NCBI RefSeq assembly: GCF_015210005.1
Contig: NZ_MU158698.1
Coordinates: 1,447,611 to 1,511,610 of the forward strand
Reading direction: 5' to 3'
Source: Sphingobacterium hungaricum
GTDB taxonomy: Bacteria; Bacteroidota; Bacteroidia; Sphingobacteriales; Sphingobacteriaceae
Length of the DNA stretch: 64,000 bases
How positions within the stretch are numbered: position 1 is the stretch's first letter; each line of letters begins with the position of its first letter. Both the position numbers and the translations under genes were made by a program. The notes below the pieces were generated by a model. It did not search any database. It was not told where the DNA came from and saw only the letters and a list, made by a program, of their open reading frames with translations. This document shows positions 1-7,334 of the stretch, piece by piece.

Positions 1-210
1 TAATACTTGATCATGTAATTAGTAAAAAGTTTAAGTTGTGCCTATTATCCTCGATGTTTTAAATCTAGTTTAATGGACATTTAACACAACTGAAACTGAA
101 AATTCAGTTTGTTAGACACAAACTTAACAAGAATTATTGTATAATTTAAAAACTTATTTCAAATTTAAATTTAGTGATTATTATTTAATGATTATATTTG
201 ACCCATCAAT

Positions 211-313
211 GGGGGTGCCTTGTTTTTTTTAATAACACGAAAAAAGGCTGAGATTATACCCGGTATTACTCGTTAATACGCACCTGATCCAGATAATGCT
301 GGCGGAGGGAAGG
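211..313 (+). promoter_or_regulatory. TPP (thiamine pyrophosphate) riboswitch
   Basis: The stretch carries the conserved THI-element blocks in order: GGGGTGCC near 212, GGCTGAGATTATACCC at 246-261, ACCTGATCCAGATAATGC at 282-299 and a closing GGCGGAGGGA. The aptamer lies about 75 bases before the ATG of a TonB-dependent receptor on the same strand. TPP binding is known to repress such genes; in Bacteroidota the output is often an outer-membrane thiamine receptor. The block after the aptamer (314-387) is T-rich; I could not assign a clear expression-platform hairpin. Confidence 0.95.
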
Positions 314-387
314 TTAGTTAAATTATTAAAAGTTGTTGTAACCCCTTGCAACAATATGTTTAACTTATTATTTTTTTATTTTTTTTA

Positions 388-2811
388 ATGATGATTAAAG
401 TATGCATCAGCGGTTTTTTGCTGTTATTTTCGTTAATAGCAACAGCACAAAATCAAATTTCAGTTTCTATCCAAACTGAAAATGGAAAAACATTAGCTGG
501 GGCGAATGCGCAGCTGGGCCAAAACCCGAACAACCGAAAACAAAGTTCTGATCAAGGATTAGTGGTATTTGAGAATGTACCTAATGGAAAATCCCTCTTA
601 AAAGTTTCGCTCGTTGGTTATCAAAAGCTAGAAAAAACGCTTAACATTGATGGAAATCAAAGCCTAACCGTCCAATTGATTCCTGCTACAATCGAAATGG
701 ATGAAGTTCTGGTTCAATCCACTCGGGCAAAAAACAATTCGGCAACAACCTTTAAAAACTTAAGCAACGAAGAAATTCGCCGAAATAATCTTGGCCAGGA
801 CATACCCTATTTATTAGATCAAACACCTTCTGTCGTCATCGGTTCTGATGCTGGAGCAGGCGTTGGTTATACAAATATGAAAATACGTGGATCAGATAAT
901 GCGAGGATCAATGTAACCTTGAATGGCATTACGCTAAATGATGGAGAAAGTATGGGTTCATTTTTTATCAATTTACCTGATTTTCTTTCTTCTACAGAAA
1001 ATATGCAGATTCAAAGAGGCGTAGGTACTTCCACAAATGGAGCCGGTTCATTTGGAGCATCAATCAACATACAATCGACCACATTGGAAGAAAACCCATA
1101 CGCTGAGCTAAACAATTCATTCGGCTCGTACAACACGTGGAAAAACACCCTAAAAGTTGGAACAGGTCTTTTGGACAATAAATTTGCGTTCAATGCCCGC
1201 CTATCACGAATCGTGAGCGATGGCTACATAGACCGTGCTTCATCCGATTTAAAATCTTTTTATGTTGATGGTGGATACTATTCTGACAAGCACGTTTTAA
1301 AGGCAATTGTGTTTTCTGGAAAAGAAAAAACTTATCAGGCTTGGTATGGTACGCCAGAGCCGCGACTGACAAACGATGAAGCGGGAATGCGCGAATATGC
1401 TGCAGTAGAAGGCTACACGAATCAGGAAACGGAAAACTTGTTGAATGCGGGAAGAACTTACAATAAATATTTGTACGACAATCAAACCGATAACTATACG
1501 CAGACCCACCATCAATTGCACTACAGCAATTTTATCAATGAAAAAATCAACTTCAATGTAGCGCTCCATTATACTCGCGGAGCAGGATATTATGAAGAAT
1601 TTAGAGAGGATGATAAGCTATCTGAATACGGATTAGCGAATGTGATATTCGGTTCCGATACCGTAAAAACGACTGATTTAGTAAGAAGAAGATGGTTGGA
1701 CAACCACTTCTACGGAACGACCTATTCCGTAAACTACAATCCTTCAGAGAACCTAAAGTTTACTGTTGGCGGGGCTTACAACGAATACAAAGGCGATCAT
1801 TATGGCGAGATCATTTGGGCAGAATATGCTTCAACAAGTTTTTTAACTGATAAATATTATTTAAATCATGCTAAGAAAACAGATTTCAATAGTTTTATCA
1901 AAGCTGACTACAAATTAAATAACCTGTTGCTTTTTGCTGATCTGCAATTTAGGCACATCAATTATTCAGTTGTCGGTGACGACAATAAAGTTAAAGGCTT
2001 AGACTTCGACAGAACTTTTAATTTCTTTAATCCCAAAGTAGGATTTACATATTTGATCGACGAAAAATCAAATGTCTATGCTTCGTATGCTTATGCAAAC
2101 AAAGAGCCTGTTCGGAATGACTTTGTCGATTTGGAAGGAAACAACCCAAAACCCGAAAAAATGCAGGACATTGAGATCGGCTACCGAATCCGCAATGAAA
2201 AAGTAAACATTGGAGCGAACTTGTATGGTATGTTCTACAAAGATCAACTGATTCCGACCGGCGCATTGAACGATGTTGGATCAACATTGCGCATGAATAT
2301 CCCGAACAGTTACCGAGCTGGATTTGAGTTAGACGCAGCTTATGCGATATCTGCTAAATTTCTTTGGAAAGCCACAGCGGGCATCAGCCAAAATAAAATC
2401 AAAGACTTTGTTGAAGATTTTGGCGGTACCCTGATTGAACACGGGGATACCGACATTGCATTATCGCCATCAACCATTCTTTCGAATGAATTTTCGTACA
2501 AACCTGTTCCTGTTTTGGAATTTGCTTTGGCATCAAAATACGTTTCTCGCCAATATTTAGACAACACATCGAGCAAAGAAAGAAGCATTGATGCATTCTT
2601 TGTTAATAACCTAAGAGCAATCTATTCGTTCAGCGTATTAGGAATTAAAAATGCAGATCTAAATCTTAGCATCAATAACTTATTTAATGAAAAATATGAA
2701 ACCAGCGGTTACACATGGGGATACATGGATGGAAATGACCGCAAATCATTCAATTTCTATTATCCACAAGCAACAACAAACTTCTTGCTTGGATTGAATA
2801 TTAGATTTTAA
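388..2811 (+). CDS. TonB-dependent outer-membrane receptor, probably thiamine uptake
   Basis: A protein of 807 residues with a signal peptide (about 1-21, ending ATAQ), a carboxypeptidase-regulatory-like domain (about 25-105), a plug domain (about 115-230, with the NEEIRRNNLGQDIPYLLDQ and MKIRGSDNARINV stretches) and a beta-barrel ending in the terminal phenylalanine typical of outer-membrane proteins (GLNIRF). The substrate is inferred from the TPP riboswitch directly upstream, the arrangement described for Bacteroidota thiamine-regulated outer-membrane transporters. No inner-membrane thiamine transporter (PnuT) follows; the next genes are a toxin-antitoxin pair. The start could equally be the second ATG at 391. 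Confidence 0.9.
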   Translation: MMIKVCISGFLLLFSLIATAQNQISVSIQTENGKTLAGANAQLGQNPNNRKQSSDQGLVVFENVPNGKSLLKVSLVGYQKLEKTLNIDGNQSLTVQLIPATIEMDEVLVQSTRAKNNSATTFKNLSNEEIRRNNLGQDIPYLLDQTPSVVIGSDAGAGVGYTNMKIRGSDNARINVTLNGITLNDGESMGSFFINLPDFLSSTENMQIQRGVGTSTNGAGSFGASINIQSTTLEENPYAELNNSFGSYNTWKNTLKVGTGLLDNKFAFNARLSRIVSDGYIDRASSDLKSFYVDGGYYSDKHVLKAIVFSGKEKTYQAWYGTPEPRLTNDEAGMREYAAVEGYTNQETENLLNAGRTYNKYLYDNQTDNYTQTHHQLHYSNFINEKINFNVALHYTRGAGYYEEFREDDKLSEYGLANVIFGSDTVKTTDLVRRRWLDNHFYGTTYSVNYNPSENLKFTVGGAYNEYKGDHYGEIIWAEYASTSFLTDKYYLNHAKKTDFNSFIKADYKLNNLLLFADLQFRHINYSVVGDDNKVKGLDFDRTFNFFNPKVGFTYLIDEKSNVYASYAYANKEPVRNDFVDLEGNNPKPEKMQDIEIGYRIRNEKVNIGANLYGMFYKDQLIPTGALNDVGSTLRMNIPNSYRAGFELDAAYAISAKFLWKATAGISQNKIKDFVEDFGGTLIEHGDTDIALSPSTILSNEFSYKPVPVLEFALASKYVSRQYLDNTSSKERSIDAFFVNNLRAIYSFSVLGIKNADLNLSINNLFNEKYETSGYTWGYMDGNDRKSFNFYYPQATTNFLLGLNIRF

Positions 2812-2867
2812 TAAAAATAGTTGCCATTTTTGGAAACTCTATTTATCTTTAAAATAAAATTTTTGAG

Positions 2868-3200
2868 GTGAAATATTTTGAGACCAAATTTTTGGAAGAA
2901 GCTGCTAATTTCTTAGCAAAACTTGACAAAAAAGCTGTCAAAAAAATACTTTATCATGTTGACCTTGCTGAGCAAACTAATGACCCTAAACTTTTGAAAA
3001 AGCTAAATGGAGAAATCTGGGAATTTAGAGCTCAGCATATGGGAAATCAATATCGGCTTTTTGCATTTTGGGACAAACGAACAAAAACTCATACCCTTGT
3101 GGTTGCTACACATGGGATTGTCAAGAAAGATCAAAAAACTCCGAAAAAGGAAATTGCTAAAGCTCAAAAAATCAGAGAACATTATTTTAAGAATAGTTAA
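2868..3200 (+). CDS. higB: HigB/RelE-family toxin (Gp49-like)
   Basis: A 110-residue basic protein that starts with GTG. It resembles the RelE/ParE superfamily Gp49-like (HigB) mRNA interferases: an N-terminal helix region (FLEEAANFLAKLDKKAVKKI), a strand block (GEIWEFRAQHMGNQYRLFAFW) and the characteristic end GIVKKDQKTPKKEI. Toxins of this family cleave mRNA at the ribosome. An XRE-type gene follows 11 bases downstream, toxin first, as in higBA loci. The pair lies between a receptor gene and dtd, with nothing mobile visible beside it. The symbol follows family and gene order only. Confidence 0.85.
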   Translation: MKYFETKFLEEAANFLAKLDKKAVKKILYHVDLAEQTNDPKLLKKLNGEIWEFRAQHMGNQYRLFAFWDKRTKTHTLVVATHGIVKKDQKTPKKEIAKAQKIREHYFKNS

Positions 3201-3211
3201 ATTGCACAATC

Positions 3212-3538
3212 ATGGCAGATAAAATTTTAAAAGCTTATTCGCTTTCTGAAATGAAAGACAAGTATATAGGTAATCTTGGGACAACGGAACGAGATGAGTA
3301 TGAGTATAAGCTGAGCATGGATATCTTAGGCAGGATGATTAAAGCCACACGATTAGAGAGAAATTTAACGCAAGAAGAACTCGGCAAATTAATTGGCGTA
3401 CAAAAATCACAAATTTCAAAATTGGAAAGCAGTACCAATAGTGCAACCATAGATACCATTCTGAAAGTTTTTAAGGCCTTAAAGGCCGATATTAATTTCA
3501 GTGTTAAGATTGAAGACGAATACATTCAACTTGTCTAA
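3212..3538 (+). CDS. higA: XRE-family antitoxin (HigA-like)
   Basis: A 108-residue protein with a helix-turn-helix of the XRE/Cro type at about residues 42-95 (IKATRLERNLTQEELGKLIG followed by VQKSQISKLE). It follows the toxin gene closely and is presumably co-transcribed. Such antitoxins bind both the toxin and their own promoter, so autoregulation is expected; I did not find a clear operator palindrome in the short gap before the toxin gene. The N-terminal 40 residues probably carry dimerisation or toxin contacts, which is an inference. Confidence 0.85.
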   Translation: MADKILKAYSLSEMKDKYIGNLGTTERDEYEYKLSMDILGRMIKATRLERNLTQEELGKLIGVQKSQISKLESSTNSATIDTILKVFKALKADINFSVKIEDEYIQLV

Positions 3539-3578
3539 AAGCTTATTAAAATTCTAATTTTCAAAATAATAAATCTAA

Positions 3579-4037
3579 ATGCGCGCAGTTATTCAACGGG
3601 TCAGTAAAGCCTCTTGCAAAGTAGATGAAAAATTCACGGGTAAAATCCAGCAGGGTTTACTTGTATTGCTAGGCATCGAAAACGAAGATACGGAAGAGGA
3701 CATCAATTGGCTGGCGCAGAAAATCGCTAATCTTCGGATTTTCTCCGACGAAAATGGATTGATGAATAAATCAATAGTGGATGTCGATGGAAATATTCTA
3801 TTGATATCTCAATTCACTTTATTCGCCCAAACCAAAAAAGGGAATCGCCCATCCTTTATTCGCGCAGCGAGACCAGAAAAAGCAATTCCACTGTATGAGG
3901 AAATGGCAAAATCACTTTCGCAATTGTTAAATAAAAACATCCAGACGGGCATATTTGGTGCAGATATGCAAATCGAATTGATCAATGATGGACCAGTCAC
4001 CATTGTGATGAATACAAAGGATAAAGAAAATTTTTAA
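3579..4037 (+). CDS. dtd: D-aminoacyl-tRNA deacylase
   Basis: A 152-residue protein that matches DTD along its full length: MRAVIQRVSKASC at the start, the active-site SQFTL motif at about 78-82, the RPSFIRAARPEKA stretch, and the cross-subunit NDGPVT motif near residue 139. DTD is a homodimeric cytosolic enzyme that removes D-amino acids (and glycine from tRNA-Ala) to keep translation accurate. Its stop lies 2 bases before the next start, so dtd, the hydrolase and the MazG-like gene probably form one transcript. No anomaly seen. Confidence 0.95.
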   Translation: MRAVIQRVSKASCKVDEKFTGKIQQGLLVLLGIENEDTEEDINWLAQKIANLRIFSDENGLMNKSIVDVDGNILLISQFTLFAQTKKGNRPSFIRAARPEKAIPLYEEMAKSLSQLLNKNIQTGIFGADMQIELINDGPVTIVMNTKDKENF

Positions 4038-4039
4038 CC

Positions 4040-5065
4040 ATGCGACTCAGTTTCCTGCTCATTTTCTTAGCCCCTATTTTCAGTTTTGCACAATCGGATT
4101 CTATTGCTGAGCAATTTTTAATTGACCAAAAGAAATACACGGACTATGAAAAGGCGCACGGAGGCTGGCTTAGCACAAAAAACACCAATCTTCATTACTT
4201 AACTTGGGGCAATCCAAATGGCATTCCTTTCCTTTGGCTTCATGGAAGTTTGTCGAATGCTTATGAGATTCTGCCTATCGTAAACGAACTCACCAAAAAC
4301 AACATCTATGTTATTTCGGTGGATTATTACGGACACGGAAAAACAAAATTTCCCGAGACAGAAGTTTCTGTCGACAATTTAGCAGATGATATTTCACAAC
4401 TTTTAAATCACCTAGACATTGACAAAGTCACTATCGGCGGATTTTCTCGTGGAGCTTACCTAGCAACCGCTTTTTACAAGAACTATCCAGAGAAAACGTC
4501 CGCGTTAATTTTAGAAGATGGTGGCCTGATGGGCTTGCATTATAATTTAAAAACAAAATCAAAAGATTGGCTTTCAAATTATATTAGTGAACAAATCGAA
4601 AACAAGCCTGCAGAATTATTTCAGAACTATCAAAGTGAGCAGGAAGCGTATCAAGTGTTAAATGCCTACACAGATAAAAAGTATTCATTTACGAACCTCT
4701 CTTTTATCAACAAAAATAAGAACGGCGAATTTGTGATTTATAAAGAGCAAGAGTCTTTGTATTGGATGGATGATAAGAAGCGTTTTGTGGAAATGATTTT
4801 AAGTCCGGAAAATTCTTCTTTGTTTCAGCGTACATTGTTGAATCTAGGCCTGAATCAATTGAACAGACCGTTAACTGTGCCGACACTAGTACTCGAAGCG
4901 CAGTCTGAAAATGATCCATTGCCCTACGCTGAGGATTATTTAAAATTTTCCAAAAACAATCCCGATCTGGTTTCTCATTTAATTTTCGAAGAAACACAAC
5001 ACCATATTAAATTCCAACATCCTGTACGGTTCGCGGAAAGCGTTATACAATTCATTTTACAATAA
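4040..5065 (+). CDS. Secreted alpha/beta hydrolase
   Basis: A 341-residue protein with a signal peptide (about 1-18, FSFAQ) and an alpha/beta-hydrolase fold. It has the oxyanion-hole stretch WLHGSLSNA, a nucleophile elbow GGFSRG around residue 135, and a C-terminal histidine in EETQHHIKF; the acid is probably in the EAQSENDPLP segment. The substrate cannot be read from the sequence. It is likely exported to the periplasm or outer face. It sits between dtd and a MazG-like gene with gaps of 2 and 10 bases, so it is co-transcribed, although no functional link is obvious. Confidence 0.85.
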   Translation: MRLSFLLIFLAPIFSFAQSDSIAEQFLIDQKKYTDYEKAHGGWLSTKNTNLHYLTWGNPNGIPFLWLHGSLSNAYEILPIVNELTKNNIYVISVDYYGHGKTKFPETEVSVDNLADDISQLLNHLDIDKVTIGGFSRGAYLATAFYKNYPEKTSALILEDGGLMGLHYNLKTKSKDWLSNYISEQIENKPAELFQNYQSEQEAYQVLNAYTDKKYSFTNLSFINKNKNGEFVIYKEQESLYWMDDKKRFVEMILSPENSSLFQRTLLNLGLNQLNRPLTVPTLVLEAQSENDPLPYAEDYLKFSKNNPDLVSHLIFEETQHHIKFQHPVRFAESVIQFILQ

Positions 5066-5075
5066 AATCAAGACC

Positions 5076-5402
5076 ATGACCATTCAACAAGCCCAAGAAA
5101 TCGTCGATCAATGGATCAAAACTACTGGCGTTAGGTATTTCAATGAACTCACGAACACGGCTATGCTTATGGAAGAAGTCGGCGAAGTTGCCCGAATCAT
5201 GGCAAGGCAATATGGAGAGCAGTCGTTTAAAAAATCAGACGAACAAGTTAATTTGGCTGATGAAATGGCAGATGTGCTTTTCGTTTTAATTTGTTTGGCC
5301 AACCAGACTGGAATCAATTTGACCGACGCTTTGCAAAAGAATCTTGACAAGAAGACCAAGAGAGACGCAGATCGCCATCAAAACAACGAGAAATTGAAGT
5401 AA
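5076..5402 (+). CDS. MazG-like nucleotide pyrophosphohydrolase
   Basis: A 108-residue all-alpha protein with the MazG/NTP-PPase metal-binding signature: EEVGEVAR near residue 29 and DEMADVLF near residue 63. Members hydrolyse nucleoside triphosphates to monophosphate and pyrophosphate, usually for nucleotide-pool cleaning. This is a single-domain short form rather than the roughly 260-residue two-domain MazG. Its stop codon directly abuts the stop codon of the convergent gene on the other strand, with no bases between them, so no separate terminator separates them. Confidence 0.85.
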   Translation: MTIQQAQEIVDQWIKTTGVRYFNELTNTAMLMEEVGEVARIMARQYGEQSFKKSDEQVNLADEMADVLFVLICLANQTGINLTDALQKNLDKKTKRDADRHQNNEKLK

Positions 5403-6161
5403 CTATTCAAATTCGATTTCCGCGAGCAAAGGCAAATGATCTGAAGCATATTCTTCGGAAATGACTTCATATTTTATCCAAGAAAATTTGCTATTTTTTG
5501 AAAGCATAATGTAATCGATTTCATTTCGCGGATTTACATTTGGACTAGTCGGCTTATTTGTTTTGGTATTTCTGACAAATTGCTCTTCCAAAATCTGAAT
5601 AGGTTTTGAATCTGGTTTTGCATTCAAATCTCCCAAAAGAATAAATGGCCTACTGTATAAATCCACGGTTTCATTGATGTATTCCACTTGTTCAATCCTA
5701 TTTTCTTCTTTCAAATCCAAATGTGTATTCGCTACTGAAATGACCTTGCCGTTAGGCAATGCCACATCCACAATTGCTAAGGAACGGTTTTCACTTTTCA
5801 CTGGCATCGGCAAATCGTAGCGCCTTTTTCCAACGATCTTATGCTTGGATAGAATCAATGTGCCGTAGTAGCCCTTTTCTAAATTAATACCTTTCGAAAA
5901 ATAGTAATCCATCCCAGTTAATTCAGCCAATAGCTCAGCTTGATTTTGCATTTCAGATCTAGACACCTTGATATCGACTTCTTGAATCCCGACTACATCT
6001 GCCTTTGCATCATTAATCACCTTAGCTATAGCTTTCAAATCAATAAACCCTGGTTTACTTGGTGGATTTGCATGGTGGATATTGTATGTCAGTATGCGCA
6101 CCGTCTGAGCAGATATAACCATAAAGCAAAAAGTAAAAAATATAGTCAGAAATGTTTTCAT
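5403..6161 (-). CDS. Endonuclease/exonuclease/phosphatase-family secreted protein
   Basis: A 252-residue protein with a signal peptide (about 1-19, VISAQ) and the EEP fold: TYNIHH near the start, GIQEVD with the metal-binding Glu near residue 61, NTHLD, the LGDLNAKP motif, NEIDYIML and the C-terminal SDHLPLL with the catalytic histidine. The family includes DNases, sphingomyelinase-like and inositol-phosphate phosphatases; the substrate here is unknown. The ATG lies 8 bases from the end of an IS982 element that has separated it from its original promoter region (7205 onward), so expression may be lost or taken over by the element. Confidence 0.88.
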   Translation of the reverse strand: MKTFLTIFFTFCFMVISAQTVRILTYNIHHANPPSKPGFIDLKAIAKVINDAKADVVGIQEVDIKVSRSEMQNQAELLAELTGMDYYFSKGINLEKGYYGTLILSKHKIVGKRRYDLPMPVKSENRSLAIVDVALPNGKVISVANTHLDLKEENRIEQVEYINETVDLYSRPFILLGDLNAKPDSKPIQILEEQFVRNTKTNKPTSPNVNPRNEIDYIMLSKNSKFSWIKYEVISEEYASDHLPLLAEIEFE

Positions 6162-6168
6162 AGCTTTA
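6161..6168. repeat. Left target-site duplication of the IS982-family element
   Basis: TAGCTTTA directly before the left inverted repeat; the same 8 bases recur directly after the right inverted repeat at 7205-7212. A ninth base (A) also matches but belongs to the inverted repeat on the left side. This shows that the element arrived by transposition here. Confidence 0.9.
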
Positions 6169-7204
6169 ACGTGAGTTCGGTTTAAGCAGCAAGGAATAAT
6201 TGTTTATCTTGTTGCTCAAACTGAATATTTAAAGAAGGCTTTTTAGGGAAAAAAGAGTATGCCGCTAAAGCTCCTAAAATATTCAACAAGAAGTTGTTTA
6301 CCGAGCGATGTCTTGTGTGCTGCAATTTGCAAATATTCTTAAGTTCATCATTCACGCACTCGATGATCGCTCTTTTTCTGAGCATAATTTTATCAGTTTG
6401 GCTTAGGTTCATTCCCTTCATATTTTTTCTTGGCTTTGTTACCATTTGGACCCCATTTCCCCAAAGGATATCTGCCATTGCTTTAGAAATATAGCCTTTG
6501 TCTCCATACAGTTTTCCGAAAATATCTTTGGTCATATCCATCATATGTTTTAGATTTCTGTCGTCTACATTGCCCTTAGTAAGGTAAAATGAAAGAATAT
6601 CCCCTTTGTCATTGATTATCAGATGAAGCTTGAAGCCATAAAACCAACCAATTGAACATTGTCCACGCTCGGCTACATCTTTAAAAACTTTATGCTGATG
6701 GATCCTTCTGTTATGGCACACTTTGATGTGCGTTGAATCAATGAAATTGATGCCATTGCTTTTTCCCAAACAGCGCATTTTTACAAATAACATAAACAGC
6801 ATGGCACATCGGGGCTGCAGTTCTACAAAACGGTTATAAGTTGTTAGGCCGGGAAACAGATCTTTCATATGCGGCAAAGCATAATGTACATAAAAAGACT
6901 TCAGATTGGTGAACTGACCGTTATGGAACAGTACCATAAGGCTGATCATTTCGCTTTGACAAAGTCCAGTTTTACGGTTGCGCATACCTAATTTTTTGTC
7001 CTCGATTCGCTTTTCTTCCAAAATTGGCTGAATTTCTTTACAGAAATCATCCACCTTAACGAAAATTTCAATAACTTTATCTCTAAGCATGGGCTTGATT
7101 TATAATTGTAATAATTTGGTTGTCAACTAATTATATACAAAAATCAAGCCTTTTTTGTCTAAAATCCCAACTATTTTAAACTTTTTCTTATCCCGAACTC
7201 ACGT
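6169..7204 (-). mobile_element. IS982-family insertion sequence, complete
   Basis: A 1036-bp element bounded by perfect 12-bp terminal inverted repeats, ACGTGAGTTCGG at 6169-6180 and CCGAACTCACGT at 7193-7204, and flanked by 8-bp direct repeats TAGCTTTA. It carries one intact transposase gene on the minus strand. Intact ends, an intact gene and a perfect duplication point to a recent and possibly still mobile copy. It separates the endonuclease/exonuclease/phosphatase gene from its former upstream region. Confidence 0.95.
6182..7090 (-). CDS. IS982-family transposase
   Basis: A 302-residue transposase of normal family length. The catalytic DDE residues are visible as D118 (FIDSTHIKV), D197 (YGDKGYI) and E244 (RAIIECVNDELKN), and the N-terminal region carries the usual IS982 block (GLCQSEMISLMVLFH, GLTTYNRFVELQPR). 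The reading frame is uninterrupted, with no frameshift. It ends 2 bases inside the left inverted repeat and points towards the endonuclease-like gene, so read-through from its promoter could reach that gene. Confidence 0.95.
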   Translation of the reverse strand: MLRDKVIEIFVKVDDFCKEIQPILEEKRIEDKKLGMRNRKTGLCQSEMISLMVLFHNGQFTNLKSFYVHYALPHMKDLFPGLTTYNRFVELQPRCAMLFMLFVKMRCLGKSNGINFIDSTHIKVCHNRRIHQHKVFKDVAERGQCSIGWFYGFKLHLIINDKGDILSFYLTKGNVDDRNLKHMMDMTKDIFGKLYGDKGYISKAMADILWGNGVQMVTKPRKNMKGMNLSQTDKIMLRKRAIIECVNDELKNICKLQHTRHRSVNNFLLNILGALAAYSFFPKKPSLNIQFEQQDKQLFLAA

Positions 7205-7213
7205 TAGCTTTAA
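7193..7213. repeat. Right inverted repeat and target duplication of IS982-family element
   Basis: CCGAACTCACGT at 7193-7204 is the reverse complement of the left end, followed by the target duplicate TAGCTTTA at 7205-7212. Beyond it the original upstream region of the endonuclease-like gene resumes and runs into the promoter of the next, divergent gene. Confidence 0.9.
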
Positions 7214-7295
7214 TAATTTTCTTAAAAATAATAGTTTTTTACAGTAAGTTTATAAATCATCGAAATAATTTAAACTACCTAATCAATAGATTTTA

Positions 7296-7303
7296 TATAT
7301 TTG
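7296..7303 (+). promoter_or_regulatory. Bacteroidota-type -7 promoter element
   Basis: TATATTTG matches the TAnnTTTG -7 consensus used by the Bacteroidota primary sigma factor, 31 bases before the ATG of the receptor gene at 7335. Confidence 0.55.
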
Positions 7304-7334
7304 CAGAAATTATTGTTAACTAAAATCAAATTAC

